63,869 nt of DNA from Gammaproteobacteria bacterium (GTDB lineage: Bacteria; Pseudomonadota; Gammaproteobacteria; Steroidobacterales; GCA-2729495): the NCBI GenBank assembly GCA_014337915.1, contig QUBU01000017.1, positions 1-63,869 on the forward strand. Direction: 5' to 3'. Below, piece by piece: positions 17,570 to 26,340 of this stretch. Position 1 is the first letter of the stretch; each line of letters starts with the position of its first letter. The notes under the pieces are model-generated. The model was not told the DNA's origin. It did no database searches and saw only the letters and a program-made list of their open reading frames with translations. The position numbers were made by a program, and so were the translations under genes.

Positions 17570-18907
17570 ATGACGGATCCCAACCGCTCCGCCCGCCTCG
17601 GCCCCATCGAACTCGTACCCGGCATCACGCGCGGCAACGTGCTGGTCAAGCTCTGGGCCGCGTTTGTCGGCATCGGCGCGCTCTCCGGCATTTCGATCCT
17701 GCAGAGCTACATACTCAACGTGCATATGCACGTGCCCCGGGCCGAGCAGGGCACCCTGTCCGGCGACCTTGCCTTCTGGACCGAATTCATCGGTCTGCTG
17801 CTGTTCGTGCCCTTCGGCGTCGCCGCCGACCGGCTTGGCCGTCGTGCCGTGCTGGTCTTCGGCTTCGTGATGGTCGGCCTTGGCTGGGGCCTGTACCCCT
17901 TCGCCGAGAATCCCGGCGAGCTGCTCGCTTTCCGCATGGTCTATGCCATCGGCGCGCCGGCGGTAGCCGGGGCGTTGGCGACGCTGGTCAACGACTACCC
18001 GGCAGACCGCTCCCGCGGCATGCTCATCGGCATCACCAGCATCTGCAATACGCTGGGCACCATATTCGCCAGCAAGTTCATCGGCAGCATCCCGGATTAC
18101 CTCCACCAGCACGGCATCGATGCGATCACCGGTGGTAAGGTGATGTTCCTGACCGGCTCGGTGGTCTGCCTGCTGACGGCAGTGCTCGCTGCGCGCGGAC
18201 TGGCCCCCGGTCTGCCGGCGGGGCGCCAGCGCCGGCCCCCCGTCGGCGAACTGGTCCGCTCGGTGCTCGGGGCGACGCGCAACCCGCGCATTTCACTGGC
18301 CTATGCCGGTGCCCTGGTGGCCCGCTCGGACGTGGTCATCAAGGGCCTGTTCCTCGGCCTGTGGGCGATCCAGGCCGGGCGGCACGAGGGACTGTCGCCG
18401 GCACGGGCCATGGCGCAGTTCGGCACCATGATCCTGATCATGTATGGGGTATCGCTGGTGTCGGCACCGGTGTTCGGCTGGGTCATCGACCGCGTGAATC
18501 GTGTCACGGCGCTGATCATCGCCCTGGTCACCGCATCGGTCGGCTACCTGTCCATGCCGCTGGTGACGTCACCCCTGCACCTGGAGATGGCTCCGTTGCT
18601 GATTCTCCTGACCCTCGGCACCAGCTTCATGGTAAAGGCGACGCTGTCGCTCCTGGGCCAGGAAGCGCCGGTGGCCGAGCGCGGCAGCATCATCGCCGGC
18701 AGCAGTTTCTGCGGGGCGCTGGGCATCCTGGTGTTCACCGCCGTGGGTGGGCGCGTTTTCGACAGCTGGGGGCCCTGGGCACCGTTCGTGCTGGCCGGCG
18801 CCTACCAGGCGGTGCTGCTGGTAATCGCCATCGTCGTGCGCATGGTCGCTCCTGGCCCGGCGTCACCCTACGCGCGGCGCCTGCAGGCGGCAAAGGCTCG
18901 CGCCTAG
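17570..18907 (+). CDS. MFS transporter
   Basis: 445-residue inner-membrane transporter with 12 predicted helices. The start at 17570 gives a short polar N-terminus before the first helix at LVKLWAAFVGIGALSGISIL. The MFS loop 2-3 motif is GVAADRLGRRAVLVFG (GxxxDRxGRR), and a second copy-like loop is GWVIDRVNRVTALI. The substrate is not recognisable. It has its own promoter/operator upstream. The stop codon lies in a CTAG that also forms the stop of the convergent roxA gene. Confidence 0.9.
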   Translation: MTDPNRSARLGPIELVPGITRGNVLVKLWAAFVGIGALSGISILQSYILNVHMHVPRAEQGTLSGDLAFWTEFIGLLLFVPFGVAADRLGRRAVLVFGFVMVGLGWGLYPFAENPGELLAFRMVYAIGAPAVAGALATLVNDYPADRSRGMLIGITSICNTLGTIFASKFIGSIPDYLHQHGIDAITGGKVMFLTGSVVCLLTAVLAARGLAPGLPAGRQRRPPVGELVRSVLGATRNPRISLAYAGALVARSDVVIKGLFLGLWAIQAGRHEGLSPARAMAQFGTMILIMYGVSLVSAPVFGWVIDRVNRVTALIIALVTASVGYLSMPLVTSPLHLEMAPLLILLTLGTSFMVKATLSLLGQEAPVAERGSIIAGSSFCGALGILVFTAVGGRVFDSWGPWAPFVLAGAYQAVLLVIAIVVRMVAPGPASPYARRLQAAKARA

Positions 18908-20040
18908 CGCTGCGGACCCAGAACCAGCCAGCCCGCCTGCAACCAGTCGTGGAGCAGGGCGAGGCAGGCGGCCGGCACGGCATCGAGCTGCCGCGCCGCC
19001 AGGCAGCGGGCATCGGCCAGCTGCTTCAGGATGGCAGGCACACCCTGCGCTGCTGCCGCGACGAATTCTCCGTTGATGCCGATGCCGCCGCGACCGGTCA
19101 GCATGCGGCTGCGTGGGTCGAGCACCAGACCGCGGCGGCGCGCCGCGCGGATGAAAGCGCCCAGCGCCGGCACTCGCGCTGGGCGCGCGAAGACGATGTG
19201 GCTCTTGGGTTCTGAGAGATGCTCGAGCAGGAAGCGCTCGGTATCCGCCAGGTGCGGCCGCTGGCTTGACAGCGCCTTGTGCACGCGCGCGACCATGGCG
19301 GGCGGCAGTGCGCCCGGGTTTCTCGTGGGCCGCAGGCCGGGATCCGCATAGCGACCCGGAAGCGTGCCGCGGCTGGCGAAGTCGGCGAACCAGGGGTCGA
19401 GCAGTTCCTGGAAGCTGGGTGTGCGGTAGCCCACCGACAGCGTGATGCATTCACCTGCGGCGATGCCGTCGTGGGCGATGCCCGGCGGCAGGTACAGCAG
19501 GTCGCCCGGTCCCAGCAGCCATTCCTGCTGCGGCTGGAAATGTGCCAGCAGGCGCAGCGGGCGCCCCGGCTGCAGCGTCGCATCGCGCACCTTGCCGATG
19601 CGCCAGCGGCGAAAGCCTGCCGCCTGCACCAGGAACACGTCGTAGTTGTCCACATGTGGCCCGACGCCGCCGCCGTCGGTGGCGTAGCTCGCCATCAGGT
19701 CGTCAAGCCTTGCGTCGGGCACGAAACGGAAGCGCCGGAGGAACTCCTGTGCGGCGGCGTCGAGCCCGTCGAGCCCCTGCACCAGCAGCGTCCAGCGCTT
19801 CTGGCGCAGCGGCGGCAGTGCACGCCGCGGTATCGGGCCATGGCGCAGGGTCCAATCCTGGCCATGGCGGACGACGAGGCGTGACTCGATCTCCTCGCGA
19901 CCCGCCAGGGCGAACAGCTGCCTGCGACCCACCGCCGGTGGCACTACGGCATTGCGGACCAGCAGTGGCCGGCGCTGCCAGTACTCGCGCATGAAGCGGC
20001 CGACGCCAAGTGCGCCGAGATGGGTGAGCGGCGAAGCCAT
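18904..20040 (-). CDS. roxA: Ribosomal oxygenase RoxA (YcfD-type, JmjC/cupin)
   Basis: Fe(II)/2-oxoglutarate-dependent arginine hydroxylase. The E. coli homologue modifies ribosomal protein L16. 378 residues. It begins with the family's FMREYWQRRPLLVRNA (WxxKPLL-type motif). The iron triad is visible as GPHVDNYDVF (HxD) and the distal His in LPPGIAHDG. The C-terminal part matches the winged-helix dimer domain of this family. It is divergent from nhaA with 63 bases between starts. Confidence 0.9.
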   Translation of the reverse strand: MASPLTHLGALGVGRFMREYWQRRPLLVRNAVVPPAVGRRQLFALAGREEIESRLVVRHGQDWTLRHGPIPRRALPPLRQKRWTLLVQGLDGLDAAAQEFLRRFRFVPDARLDDLMASYATDGGGVGPHVDNYDVFLVQAAGFRRWRIGKVRDATLQPGRPLRLLAHFQPQQEWLLGPGDLLYLPPGIAHDGIAAGECITLSVGYRTPSFQELLDPWFADFASRGTLPGRYADPGLRPTRNPGALPPAMVARVHKALSSQRPHLADTERFLLEHLSEPKSHIVFARPARVPALGAFIRAARRRGLVLDPRSRMLTGRGGIGINGEFVAAAAQGVPAILKQLADARCLAARQLDAVPAACLALLHDWLQAGWLVLGPQR

Positions 20041-20103
20041 GCCGTGATTATAGGGAAGCAGGTAGGATGCGATGCCAGGACAGGAGATGCCGGGACAGGG
20101 CGG

Positions 20104-21507
20104 ATGCAGGAGCAGCAGCGGGACGAGAAGACACAGCCTCAGGCCGGGCCGGGCAGCGGCATCCTCTACGCGCCCTGGGAGCGGGCATTCGAGCGTGTCC
20201 TCACGCCCTTCGAAGAGTTCATCCGCAGCCAGACCAGTGGCGGCCTGCTCCTCATGGCCTGTACCGTCATCGCCCTGCTTCTCGCCAACAGCGGTCTGGC
20301 GCCGCTGTACCTCGCACTGCTGCAGTTACCGGTGGGCATTGGCATCGGTAGCTGGCGTCTGGAGATGTCCCTGCACCACTGGATCAACGAGGGGCTGATG
20401 GCGTTCTTCTTTTTCGTCGTTGGCCTGGAACTCAAGCGCGAGATGCTGGTGGGCGAGCTGGCCGAGCTGAGACAGGCTGCCTTGCCGGTCGCGGCAGCGC
20501 TGGGTGGCATGGCCGTGCCGGCGCTGATCTTCCTCGGCTTCAATGCCGGTGGCGATGCGGTGCAGGGCTGGGGCATTCCCATGGCCACCGACATTGCCTT
20601 TGCCGCCGGGGCGCTGGTGCTGCTCGCCGCGCGGGTGCCCAGGGGGCTGGTCGTATTCCTGGTGGCGCTGGCGATCGTCGATGACCTGGGTGCGGTACTG
20701 GTGATCGCCCTGTTCTACACCAGTGACCTGGCCATCCCCTGGCTGGCCGGGGCGGCCGCGGTCGTTGTGGGACTGATGGTGCTGAACCTGGCAGGGGTGC
20801 GCCGCATCCTGCCTTACTTCCTGCTCGCCGTAGCTCTGTGGTTCTCGCTCCTGCAGTCTGGTGTCCATGCGACACTGGCCGGCGTGATCGGCGCATTTAC
20901 CGTGCCGGCACGGCCGAAGTACGATCCGGCGCTGTTCAGCACGCAGCTGCGCCGCATGACCGAGCGTTTCGATGCCAGCCGCGCACCGGGCGACGGCATC
21001 ATGGTCAACGAAGAAATGCGCGCGACGGTACAGGCGCTGGAAAGCGGCGTGGTGGCGGTGCAGACGCCGCTGCAGCGGCTGGAGCACATCTGGCACCTGC
21101 CGGTGGCCTTCGGCGTGGTCCCGGTATTCGCCCTGTTCAATGCCGGCATACCGCTGGAGTCGGGTGCCCTCGGCGCCGCCTTCCGCCATCCGGTGGCCCT
21201 CGGGGTCACCGTAGGCCTGGTGCTCGGCAAGTTCATTGGTGTGACCGCGGCGAGCTGGCTGGTGCTGCGCCTCGGCCTGGCGCAACTCCCGGCACAGACG
21301 CGGCTGGTGCAGCTCGCCGCCGTGGGCCTGCTGGCGGGCATCGGCTTCACCATGTCGATCTTCATCGCCGAACTCGCCTACGCGGGGCAGCCGCAGTACC
21401 TGCTGCTGGCGAAGACCGGCATCATCGCCGCCTCGCTGATCGCCGGCATTGCCGGCATGGCCTGGCTGTGGCTGCTCGGGTCAGTCCGCCGGGGTGGGCA
21501 GCGGTGA
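20104..21507 (+). CDS. nhaA: Na+/H+ antiporter NhaA
   Basis: Electrogenic sodium/proton antiporter of the inner membrane, 467 residues. I start at the ATG at 20104; the earlier open frame overlaps the divergent roxA start. The signature is intact: GLMAFFFFVVGLELKREML, GWGIPMATDIAFAAGAL (Thr-Asp kink in helix IV), and the ion-binding AIVDDLGAVLVIA with the two adjacent Asp. The C-terminal GIGFTMSIFIAELAY block is also present. The 3' end overlaps the convergent racemase-like gene by 27 bases. Likely role: pH and sodium homeostasis. Confidence 0.96.
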   Translation: MQEQQRDEKTQPQAGPGSGILYAPWERAFERVLTPFEEFIRSQTSGGLLLMACTVIALLLANSGLAPLYLALLQLPVGIGIGSWRLEMSLHHWINEGLMAFFFFVVGLELKREMLVGELAELRQAALPVAAALGGMAVPALIFLGFNAGGDAVQGWGIPMATDIAFAAGALVLLAARVPRGLVVFLVALAIVDDLGAVLVIALFYTSDLAIPWLAGAAAVVVGLMVLNLAGVRRILPYFLLAVALWFSLLQSGVHATLAGVIGAFTVPARPKYDPALFSTQLRRMTERFDASRAPGDGIMVNEEMRATVQALESGVVAVQTPLQRLEHIWHLPVAFGVVPVFALFNAGIPLESGALGAAFRHPVALGVTVGLVLGKFIGVTAASWLVLRLGLAQLPAQTRLVQLAAVGLLAGIGFTMSIFIAELAYAGQPQYLLLAKTGIIAASLIAGIAGMAWLWLLGSVRRGGQR

Positions 21508-22221
21508 CAGCGTCAGGCCGAGCCGGGCGACTGCCTGCCCGGCCAGGGCCAGGTTCGAGCTGAGCACCGGGACGCCGGCGACCGCCTGGATTGCCGCCAG
21601 CGCCGGCAACGTCGGCATACCGGTGCCAGACAGCAGCAATGCATCCACGCGCAGGTCTCCGGCAGCGCGCACGGCTGCCAGCGCATCGGCGCTGGTCAGC
21701 TCATAGATGCTGCTCGTGTCCCCCGGGCGGGCGATGGCGACCTGGCGCTGGCTGGCGACCTCGAACCCCCGGCCCCGCCACCAGGCGACGGCAGCGCTGA
21801 GCAGCCACTCCGGATAGGGTGCGATGAGCGCGATGCGCCGGGCCTGCAGCTGCTGCAGCCGTTCCTCGATGGCCTGCGTGGCAGTGATGACCGGGTAGCC
21901 GAAGCGGTTCGCGGCACGATCCACCCGCTCGCGTTCGGCCGCGTGGCCGAGCAGGTAGGAGGAGCCGGTGCAGGCGAAACAGTACAGGTCCAGGCCCATG
22001 CCGCCGTAGCTCGCCAGGCTGTCGTCCAGCCGCTCCAGATATTCGACCAGGCGGGCGCGAGCATCGGCCTGGCGGCTCACCAGGCGCGTGCTGACGAACT
22101 CGACGTCGACCGGCAGCAGGCGCCGGAACTCGGCTTCCACGGTGGGATTGGCCTGTGGCGTGCCGACGCCGATGCGTCCGGCCCTGCCGTAATCGCGCCT
22201 GCTGTCTGCCGGTGGCGTCAT
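21481..22221 (-). CDS. Maleate isomerase / Asp-Glu racemase superfamily protein
   Basis: 246 residues, cytoplasmic. I chose the ATG at 22221, which has a GTGAGG-like ribosome-binding site and lies 7 bases after the monooxygenase stop. The first half has RIGVGTPQANPTVEAEF and YCFACTGSSYLLG, where Cys84 fits the first catalytic Cys of maleate isomerases. The second half has DALLLSGTGMPTL, where family enzymes have Cys in LSCT, so Gly199 replaces the second catalytic Cys. Arylmalonate decarboxylase has the opposite single-Cys arrangement. The reaction is therefore uncertain. Last gene of the TRAP/monooxygenase operon. Confidence 0.8.
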   Translation of the reverse strand: MTPPADSRRDYGRAGRIGVGTPQANPTVEAEFRRLLPVDVEFVSTRLVSRQADARARLVEYLERLDDSLASYGGMGLDLYCFACTGSSYLLGHAAERERVDRAANRFGYPVITATQAIEERLQQLQARRIALIAPYPEWLLSAAVAWWRGRGFEVASQRQVAIARPGDTSSIYELTSADALAAVRAAGDLRVDALLLSGTGMPTLPALAAIQAVAGVPVLSSNLALAGQAVARLGLTLSPLPTPAD

Positions 22222-22228
22222 GGCTGCC

Positions 22229-23443
22229 TCACTGGATGGCGGCTGCACGGCGCAGCCCGGTGATCATCGACGAGGCCAGCAGGTGTTCGCGGGCGGCGGC
22301 CGGGTCCGCGGCGATGGCCTGCAGGCGCGCGAGTTCGGCGCGACGCCAGGCCGGGTCGGTATTGCGCATGCGGTTGCGGTTGCGATCGGCCTGGCGAAGG
22401 ATCTCGTCGGCCGCCACCGGGCGGCGCTGGCGGTCGTAGAGCGCGAGCAGGTCCTCGCTGCCACCGGCCAGCACGCCGGCGAGCTTCTCCGCCAGGCTGA
22501 AGGCGTCGTGGATGCCGCAGTTCATGCCCATGCCGCCGGAGGGACTGTTGACGTGCGCCGCATCGCCCGCCAGCAGCACCCGACCGGAATGGTAGGTCGG
22601 CACGATGCGCTGGTGCACGCGGTAGGGGCGGTGCTCGATCACCGTGTAGCGCCCGGTCTGCGGCACGATCCGCTGCAGCTTGACCTCGATGCGCTCCGGG
22701 TCGTCCATGCGCCAGGGCTCGGCCTGCGGATCCTCGTCCGGGTCCGGGTAGAGGCTAACCCGCCAGCAGTCCGGCAGCCGCAGCAGGGCGTAGTTGCTAT
22801 CGCCGATCCAGACGTAGTTGACCGGTGACAGCCCCGGGAGGTGGTTCTCGAACGGGAAGGTCGTGGTGGCCAGCACGGTGGTCTCGGGATAGGTCAGCCC
22901 CTCGAAGGGCAGTGCGAGCAGGCGGCGCAGCGTGCTGCTGGCGCCATCGGCGGCGACGACATAGCGGGCCCGCAGCGGGTCGCGGCCACCCGGATGGGCG
23001 ACGTTGAGACTCACTGCATCGTCCAGCCGGACCAGGCCCTTCACTTCGGCGCCGAAGCTCAGGCGGATCCGCGGCTCGGCGCGGACCGCATCCAGCGCCA
23101 GCTGGCAGAAGGCCGCCTGTTCGAACTGCAGACGATAGGGATGGCGCGTGTCCGCGGCCAGCACGCCGAGGTCGAAGACCGCGCGCTCATGGGTCTCGTG
23201 CTGGCGTACCTGCCAGGTGGGCACGCGCAGGCCGCCCTCGAGCATGGCGCCGGTGAGCCCGAGGTCCTCCAGCATTTCCAGCGTCGGCGGATGGAATGTC
23301 GAGGCGCGCAGGTCGGCGGGCAGCTGGCGCTCGCGCTCCAGCAGCACCGTGGCGACGCCATGGCGGGCGAGGCACAGCGCGGTGCACAGGCCGACCGGGC
23401 CCGCACCCACCACCACCACGGGAACCGTCGCCTGCGTGCTCAT
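22229..23443 (-). CDS. FAD-dependent aromatic monooxygenase (PHBH-like)
   Basis: NAD(P)H- and FAD-dependent ring hydroxylase of the p-hydroxybenzoate hydroxylase family, 404 residues, cytoplasmic. It has the N-terminal dinucleotide fold VVVVGAGPVGLCTALCLARHG (GxGxxG), the middle motif YVVAADGASSTLR (DG motif), and the FAD-ribityl motif VLLAGDAAHVNSPSGG (GD motif). With a TRAP importer upstream and a maleate-isomerase-like gene downstream, it probably hydroxylates an imported aromatic or N-heteroaromatic acid. 6-Hydroxynicotinate 3-monooxygenase is one candidate by context, but ring-cleavage genes are absent nearby. Confidence 0.88.
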   Translation of the reverse strand: MSTQATVPVVVVGAGPVGLCTALCLARHGVATVLLERERQLPADLRASTFHPPTLEMLEDLGLTGAMLEGGLRVPTWQVRQHETHERAVFDLGVLAADTRHPYRLQFEQAAFCQLALDAVRAEPRIRLSFGAEVKGLVRLDDAVSLNVAHPGGRDPLRARYVVAADGASSTLRRLLALPFEGLTYPETTVLATTTFPFENHLPGLSPVNYVWIGDSNYALLRLPDCWRVSLYPDPDEDPQAEPWRMDDPERIEVKLQRIVPQTGRYTVIEHRPYRVHQRIVPTYHSGRVLLAGDAAHVNSPSGGMGMNCGIHDAFSLAEKLAGVLAGGSEDLLALYDRQRRPVAADEILRQADRNRNRMRNTDPAWRRAELARLQAIAADPAAAREHLLASSMITGLRRAAAIQ

Positions 23444-23455
23444 GCGGCCGTCAGG

Positions 23456-24772
23456 CTAGCGCAGCAGCAGCCGTGGCAGCCAGAGGGCGATGGCCGGGAA
23501 GGCCAGCAGCAGCATTGCCAGCAGCAGGTTGCAGCCGAGGTAGGGCAGGGCCGCGCGCATCACGTCGCCAAACCGCGTGCCGGGCGGCGAGACACCGAGC
23601 ATGACGAACAGCAGCAGGCCGAAGGGTGGCGTCGTCAGGCTCATCTCCAGGGCCAGCAGTACCAGCAGGCCGAACCACACCGGGTCGATGCCCAGCGCCT
23701 TCACCAGCGGGAAGAAGATCGGGATCGTCAGCAGCATGATCGAAATCTGGTCGAGGAAGCAGCCGAGCACCAGTACGGCGATGAACATCAGGCCGAGCTT
23801 CAGCAGCGCGCCGCCGTCCAGGGACAGGGCCCAGTCCACGGCGACGTGGCTTAGCCCCGAGAAGGCCATGAGCTGGCTGAACACCGAGGCGGCGATGATC
23901 AGCACGAACACCATGCCGGTCACTGTCACGGTATCCCTGAGCGCCCTGGCGATGGCGCCGATGCTCAGGCAGCCCTGTCCGGCTGCGATCAGCACCACCG
24001 CCAGCACGCCGAAAGCCGCCGCCTCCGATGGCGTGGCGATGCCGATGACGATGAGGCCGACGACGGCGAACAGCACCAGCCCCAGCGGCAGCACATTGGT
24101 GACCAGCAGGCGCAACCGGCGCCCAGGCGGCACGGCGGCGACGTCGTACACCGGCGCCAGCGCGGGATTGGCCCGCAGCTGCAGCCAGATGCTCGCGCAG
24201 TACATGGCGGCCAGCATCAGCCCCGGCAGCAGCCCGGCGATCAGCAGGGCGCCGATGTTGATGCCGGCGAGGCTGCCGAGCAGCACCGCCAGCGACGAGG
24301 GCGGAATCAGCATCGCCAGCCCGCCGGTGCCCACCACCGGGCCGATCGCCATGCGTGGTGCGTAGCCGCGACGGATCATTTCCGGGACCATCAGCGAGCC
24401 GAGCATCGCCGTGTTGGCCAGGGTCGAGCCGGTGAGCGTGGAGAACGCCGTGCTGCCGGCGACAGTCAGGTAGCACAGCCGCCCGGGCACCCGCCCAAAG
24501 AAGGCATCCAGGGCGTCGAACACCCGCACCGCCAGGCCACTGTGGAACAGCAGGCTGCCCATCATCACGAACAACGGCACCGCCACCAGCGTGAACGAAG
24601 TGATCAGGCTGACCGAGTTGTCCACGGCCTGCAGCAGGCCGGCGAAGCCGTGCATGAGCAGCCAGGCGCCGAGCAGGTTGGCGCCGAGGAAGGCGAACAG
24701 CACCGGCACGCCGAGCGCCATCAGCGTCAGCACGGTCGCGAATACCAGCGCCCCGGACTCTACCGGGCTCAC
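23456..24772 (-). CDS. TRAP transporter large permease DctM
   Basis: Twelve-helix ion-coupled subunit of a TRAP importer, 438 residues. The start is a GTG at 24772 that overlaps the DctQ stop as GTGA; no ATG fits at the domain border. It begins VFATVLTLMALGVPVLFAF, continues with LFVMMGSLLFHSG and the family block SGSTLANTAMLGSLMVPEM (family usually SGSxxA), and has GLAMLIPPSSLAVLLGSL and LEMSLTTPPFGLLLFVM. Its stop is 12 bases before the monooxygenase start. With DctQ and DctP it completes a sodium-driven carboxylate-type importer. Confidence 0.93.
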   Translation of the reverse strand: MSPVESGALVFATVLTLMALGVPVLFAFLGANLLGAWLLMHGFAGLLQAVDNSVSLITSFTLVAVPLFVMMGSLLFHSGLAVRVFDALDAFFGRVPGRLCYLTVAGSTAFSTLTGSTLANTAMLGSLMVPEMIRRGYAPRMAIGPVVGTGGLAMLIPPSSLAVLLGSLAGINIGALLIAGLLPGLMLAAMYCASIWLQLRANPALAPVYDVAAVPPGRRLRLLVTNVLPLGLVLFAVVGLIVIGIATPSEAAAFGVLAVVLIAAGQGCLSIGAIARALRDTVTVTGMVFVLIIAASVFSQLMAFSGLSHVAVDWALSLDGGALLKLGLMFIAVLVLGCFLDQISIMLLTIPIFFPLVKALGIDPVWFGLLVLLALEMSLTTPPFGLLLFVMLGVSPPGTRFGDVMRAALPYLGCNLLLAMLLLAFPAIALWLPRLLLR

Positions 24773-25278
24773 AGGCTGCCCTGCCCGGCGACCGGGCGCG
24801 CCAGTGCCTCGCCGCGCCAGAGCAGGCGCAGCAGCTCCAGGGCGGTGAGCAGGAAGCCGACGGCCAGCGGCGCGAACAGCCAGGCCCGCGGCAGGTCCAG
24901 CGAGCGCACGTCGATCTCGCCACGGCGCGTAGCTTCCACGGCCAGCAGCGTCGCCAGCACCGACACCAGCAGCGAGATGGCCGCCGCGAACAGCAGGATG
25001 CAGCGGTCCAGCCAGCGGCGCAGCCGCGGCGGGAAGCGTTCGTGGAGCAGCTCGATGACGATGTGGCTGCGCTCGCGCACCAGGGCGGGCGCCACCGCCA
25101 TCGTGGTGTAGAGCAGGGCGTATTCGGTCAGGGCCACGGTGGACCGCGGTGGGTGCAGGCCGAGGTTGCGTGCGATGACATCCCAGGCGATGAGCAGGCA
25201 GACCGCGCCCATGATCAGGCCCGCTGCCCACACCAGCGCGTCCACCAGCGCGTCGTAGGCGCGGACGATGCGGTTCAC
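24769..25278 (-). CDS. TRAP transporter small permease DctQ
   Basis: Four-helix small membrane subunit, 169 residues, which stabilises DctM. Hydrophobic segments lie near residues 13-33, 50-65, 92-112 and 128-148. The pattern CLLIAWDVIARNLGLHPP followed by TEYALLYTTMAVAPALVRERSHI matches the DctQ domain. The ATG overlaps the DctP stop (ATGA), and its stop overlaps the DctM GTG. Confidence 0.9.
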   Translation of the reverse strand: MNRIVRAYDALVDALVWAAGLIMGAVCLLIAWDVIARNLGLHPPRSTVALTEYALLYTTMAVAPALVRERSHIVIELLHERFPPRLRRWLDRCILLFAAAISLLVSVLATLLAVEATRRGEIDVRSLDLPRAWLFAPLAVGFLLTALELLRLLWRGEALARPVAGQGSL

Positions 25279-26279
25279 CGCGACGGTATTCCCGGGCTTT
25301 CGGGCCAGAACAGCGGCCGCAGGCGCGCGGCCGAGGCGGGCTCCCGGGCCGCCAGCCGCTGCCAGACCGTTTCGAAGGCGAGGTCGCGGAAGGCCGCCGC
25401 CCGCTCTGGTGCCACGCTCACCCCCTGCAGACCGTCGGCGGCCAACTGCTTCAGCTCGCTGGCCTGCAGTTCGCGGAAGCGCTCGCGGTTGCCGTGCTCG
25501 TAGCGGATGGCCTCGGCCTCGAGCAAAGCGCGGGCCTCCGGCGCCAGCCGGTTCCAGCTGTCGAGGTTCACCTGCAGGCAGACCGAGAGCTGCAGGACGG
25601 GTGGATCGACGCGGTAGTGGATGAACCTGCCGACACCCAGGTCCGGCACGCCGATGGTGGTGAAGGCGATGCCATCCACCATGCCGCGCTCCAGTGCGGT
25701 GTAGATCTCGCTTACCGGGATCTGCACGGCGCGGGCGCCCAGCGCGTCGAGCAGCTCGCGGTTGGATGGCGAGGTGCGGATGGCGAGGCCGGTGAAGTCA
25801 GGCAGGCCATCGGCGCGGAAACGCGGGGCTTCACGCAGGTAGACCTGGGCGCCCATGCCCGCCTGCACCCAGCCGACCAGGTGCGCGTTGATCCGTTCAC
25901 GCCAGTAGGGCTGCAGGGCGTCGAGCGCGCCGCTGGCGCGGGCGCGGTCCGGGTCGAGGGTGGACGCGAACAGCGCGTCGCCTTCCGGCAGCACGCCGCG
26001 GTAGTAGGTCATGCCGCCGAAGGCCATGTCGATGACGCCGCGACGGAGCGCGTAGAGCAGCTGCTGCTCGGGCACCGCCTCGGGGCCGCCGAGGAAGCGG
26101 ATCTGCACCAGGCCGCGCCCGGCGCGGTTCACGGCCTCGACGTAGTGCATGAAATCCGCCGTGAAGTTCTGCCGCTGGCTCCAGGCACTGGCGAGCGTCA
26201 GGGTGACTTCACCGGCACGGGCCGCGAGGCTCCATGGGCCGAGGGCCAGCAGCAGGATTGCGGCGCGGGCATTGACCAT
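25275..26279 (-). CDS. TRAP transporter substrate-binding protein DctP
   Basis: Periplasmic binding protein of the importer, 334 residues with signal peptide VNARAAILLLALGPWSLAARA cleaved near AGEVTL. The DctP/DctP-like fold is recognisable from LTLASAWSQRQNFTADFMHY, FLGGPEAVPEQQLLYALRRG (the gene's version of GGxlGxE...vqxG), GLAIRTSPSNRELLDALGA with the ligand-clamping Arg, and VQIPVSEIYTALERGMVDG. First gene of the operon. It is divergent from the methyltransferase gene, with 61 bases between the starts holding both promoters. Confidence 0.9.
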   Translation of the reverse strand: MVNARAAILLLALGPWSLAARAGEVTLTLASAWSQRQNFTADFMHYVEAVNRAGRGLVQIRFLGGPEAVPEQQLLYALRRGVIDMAFGGMTYYRGVLPEGDALFASTLDPDRARASGALDALQPYWRERINAHLVGWVQAGMGAQVYLREAPRFRADGLPDFTGLAIRTSPSNRELLDALGARAVQIPVSEIYTALERGMVDGIAFTTIGVPDLGVGRFIHYRVDPPVLQLSVCLQVNLDSWNRLAPEARALLEAEAIRYEHGNRERFRELQASELKQLAADGLQGVSVAPERAAAFRDLAFETVWQRLAAREPASAARLRPLFWPESPGIPSR

Positions 26280-26340
26280 GGCGGGCCATGATACGCTGCA
26301 CCGGACCGGCTGCCTGCCGGGAACCAGGGAGAACGCATCC

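Noticed and set aside
23456-25231. Long 591-codon frame suggesting a fused DctQ-DctM protein
   Set aside because: The upstream part is out-of-frame DctQ DNA; DctM begins at GTG 24772 overlapping the DctQ stop.
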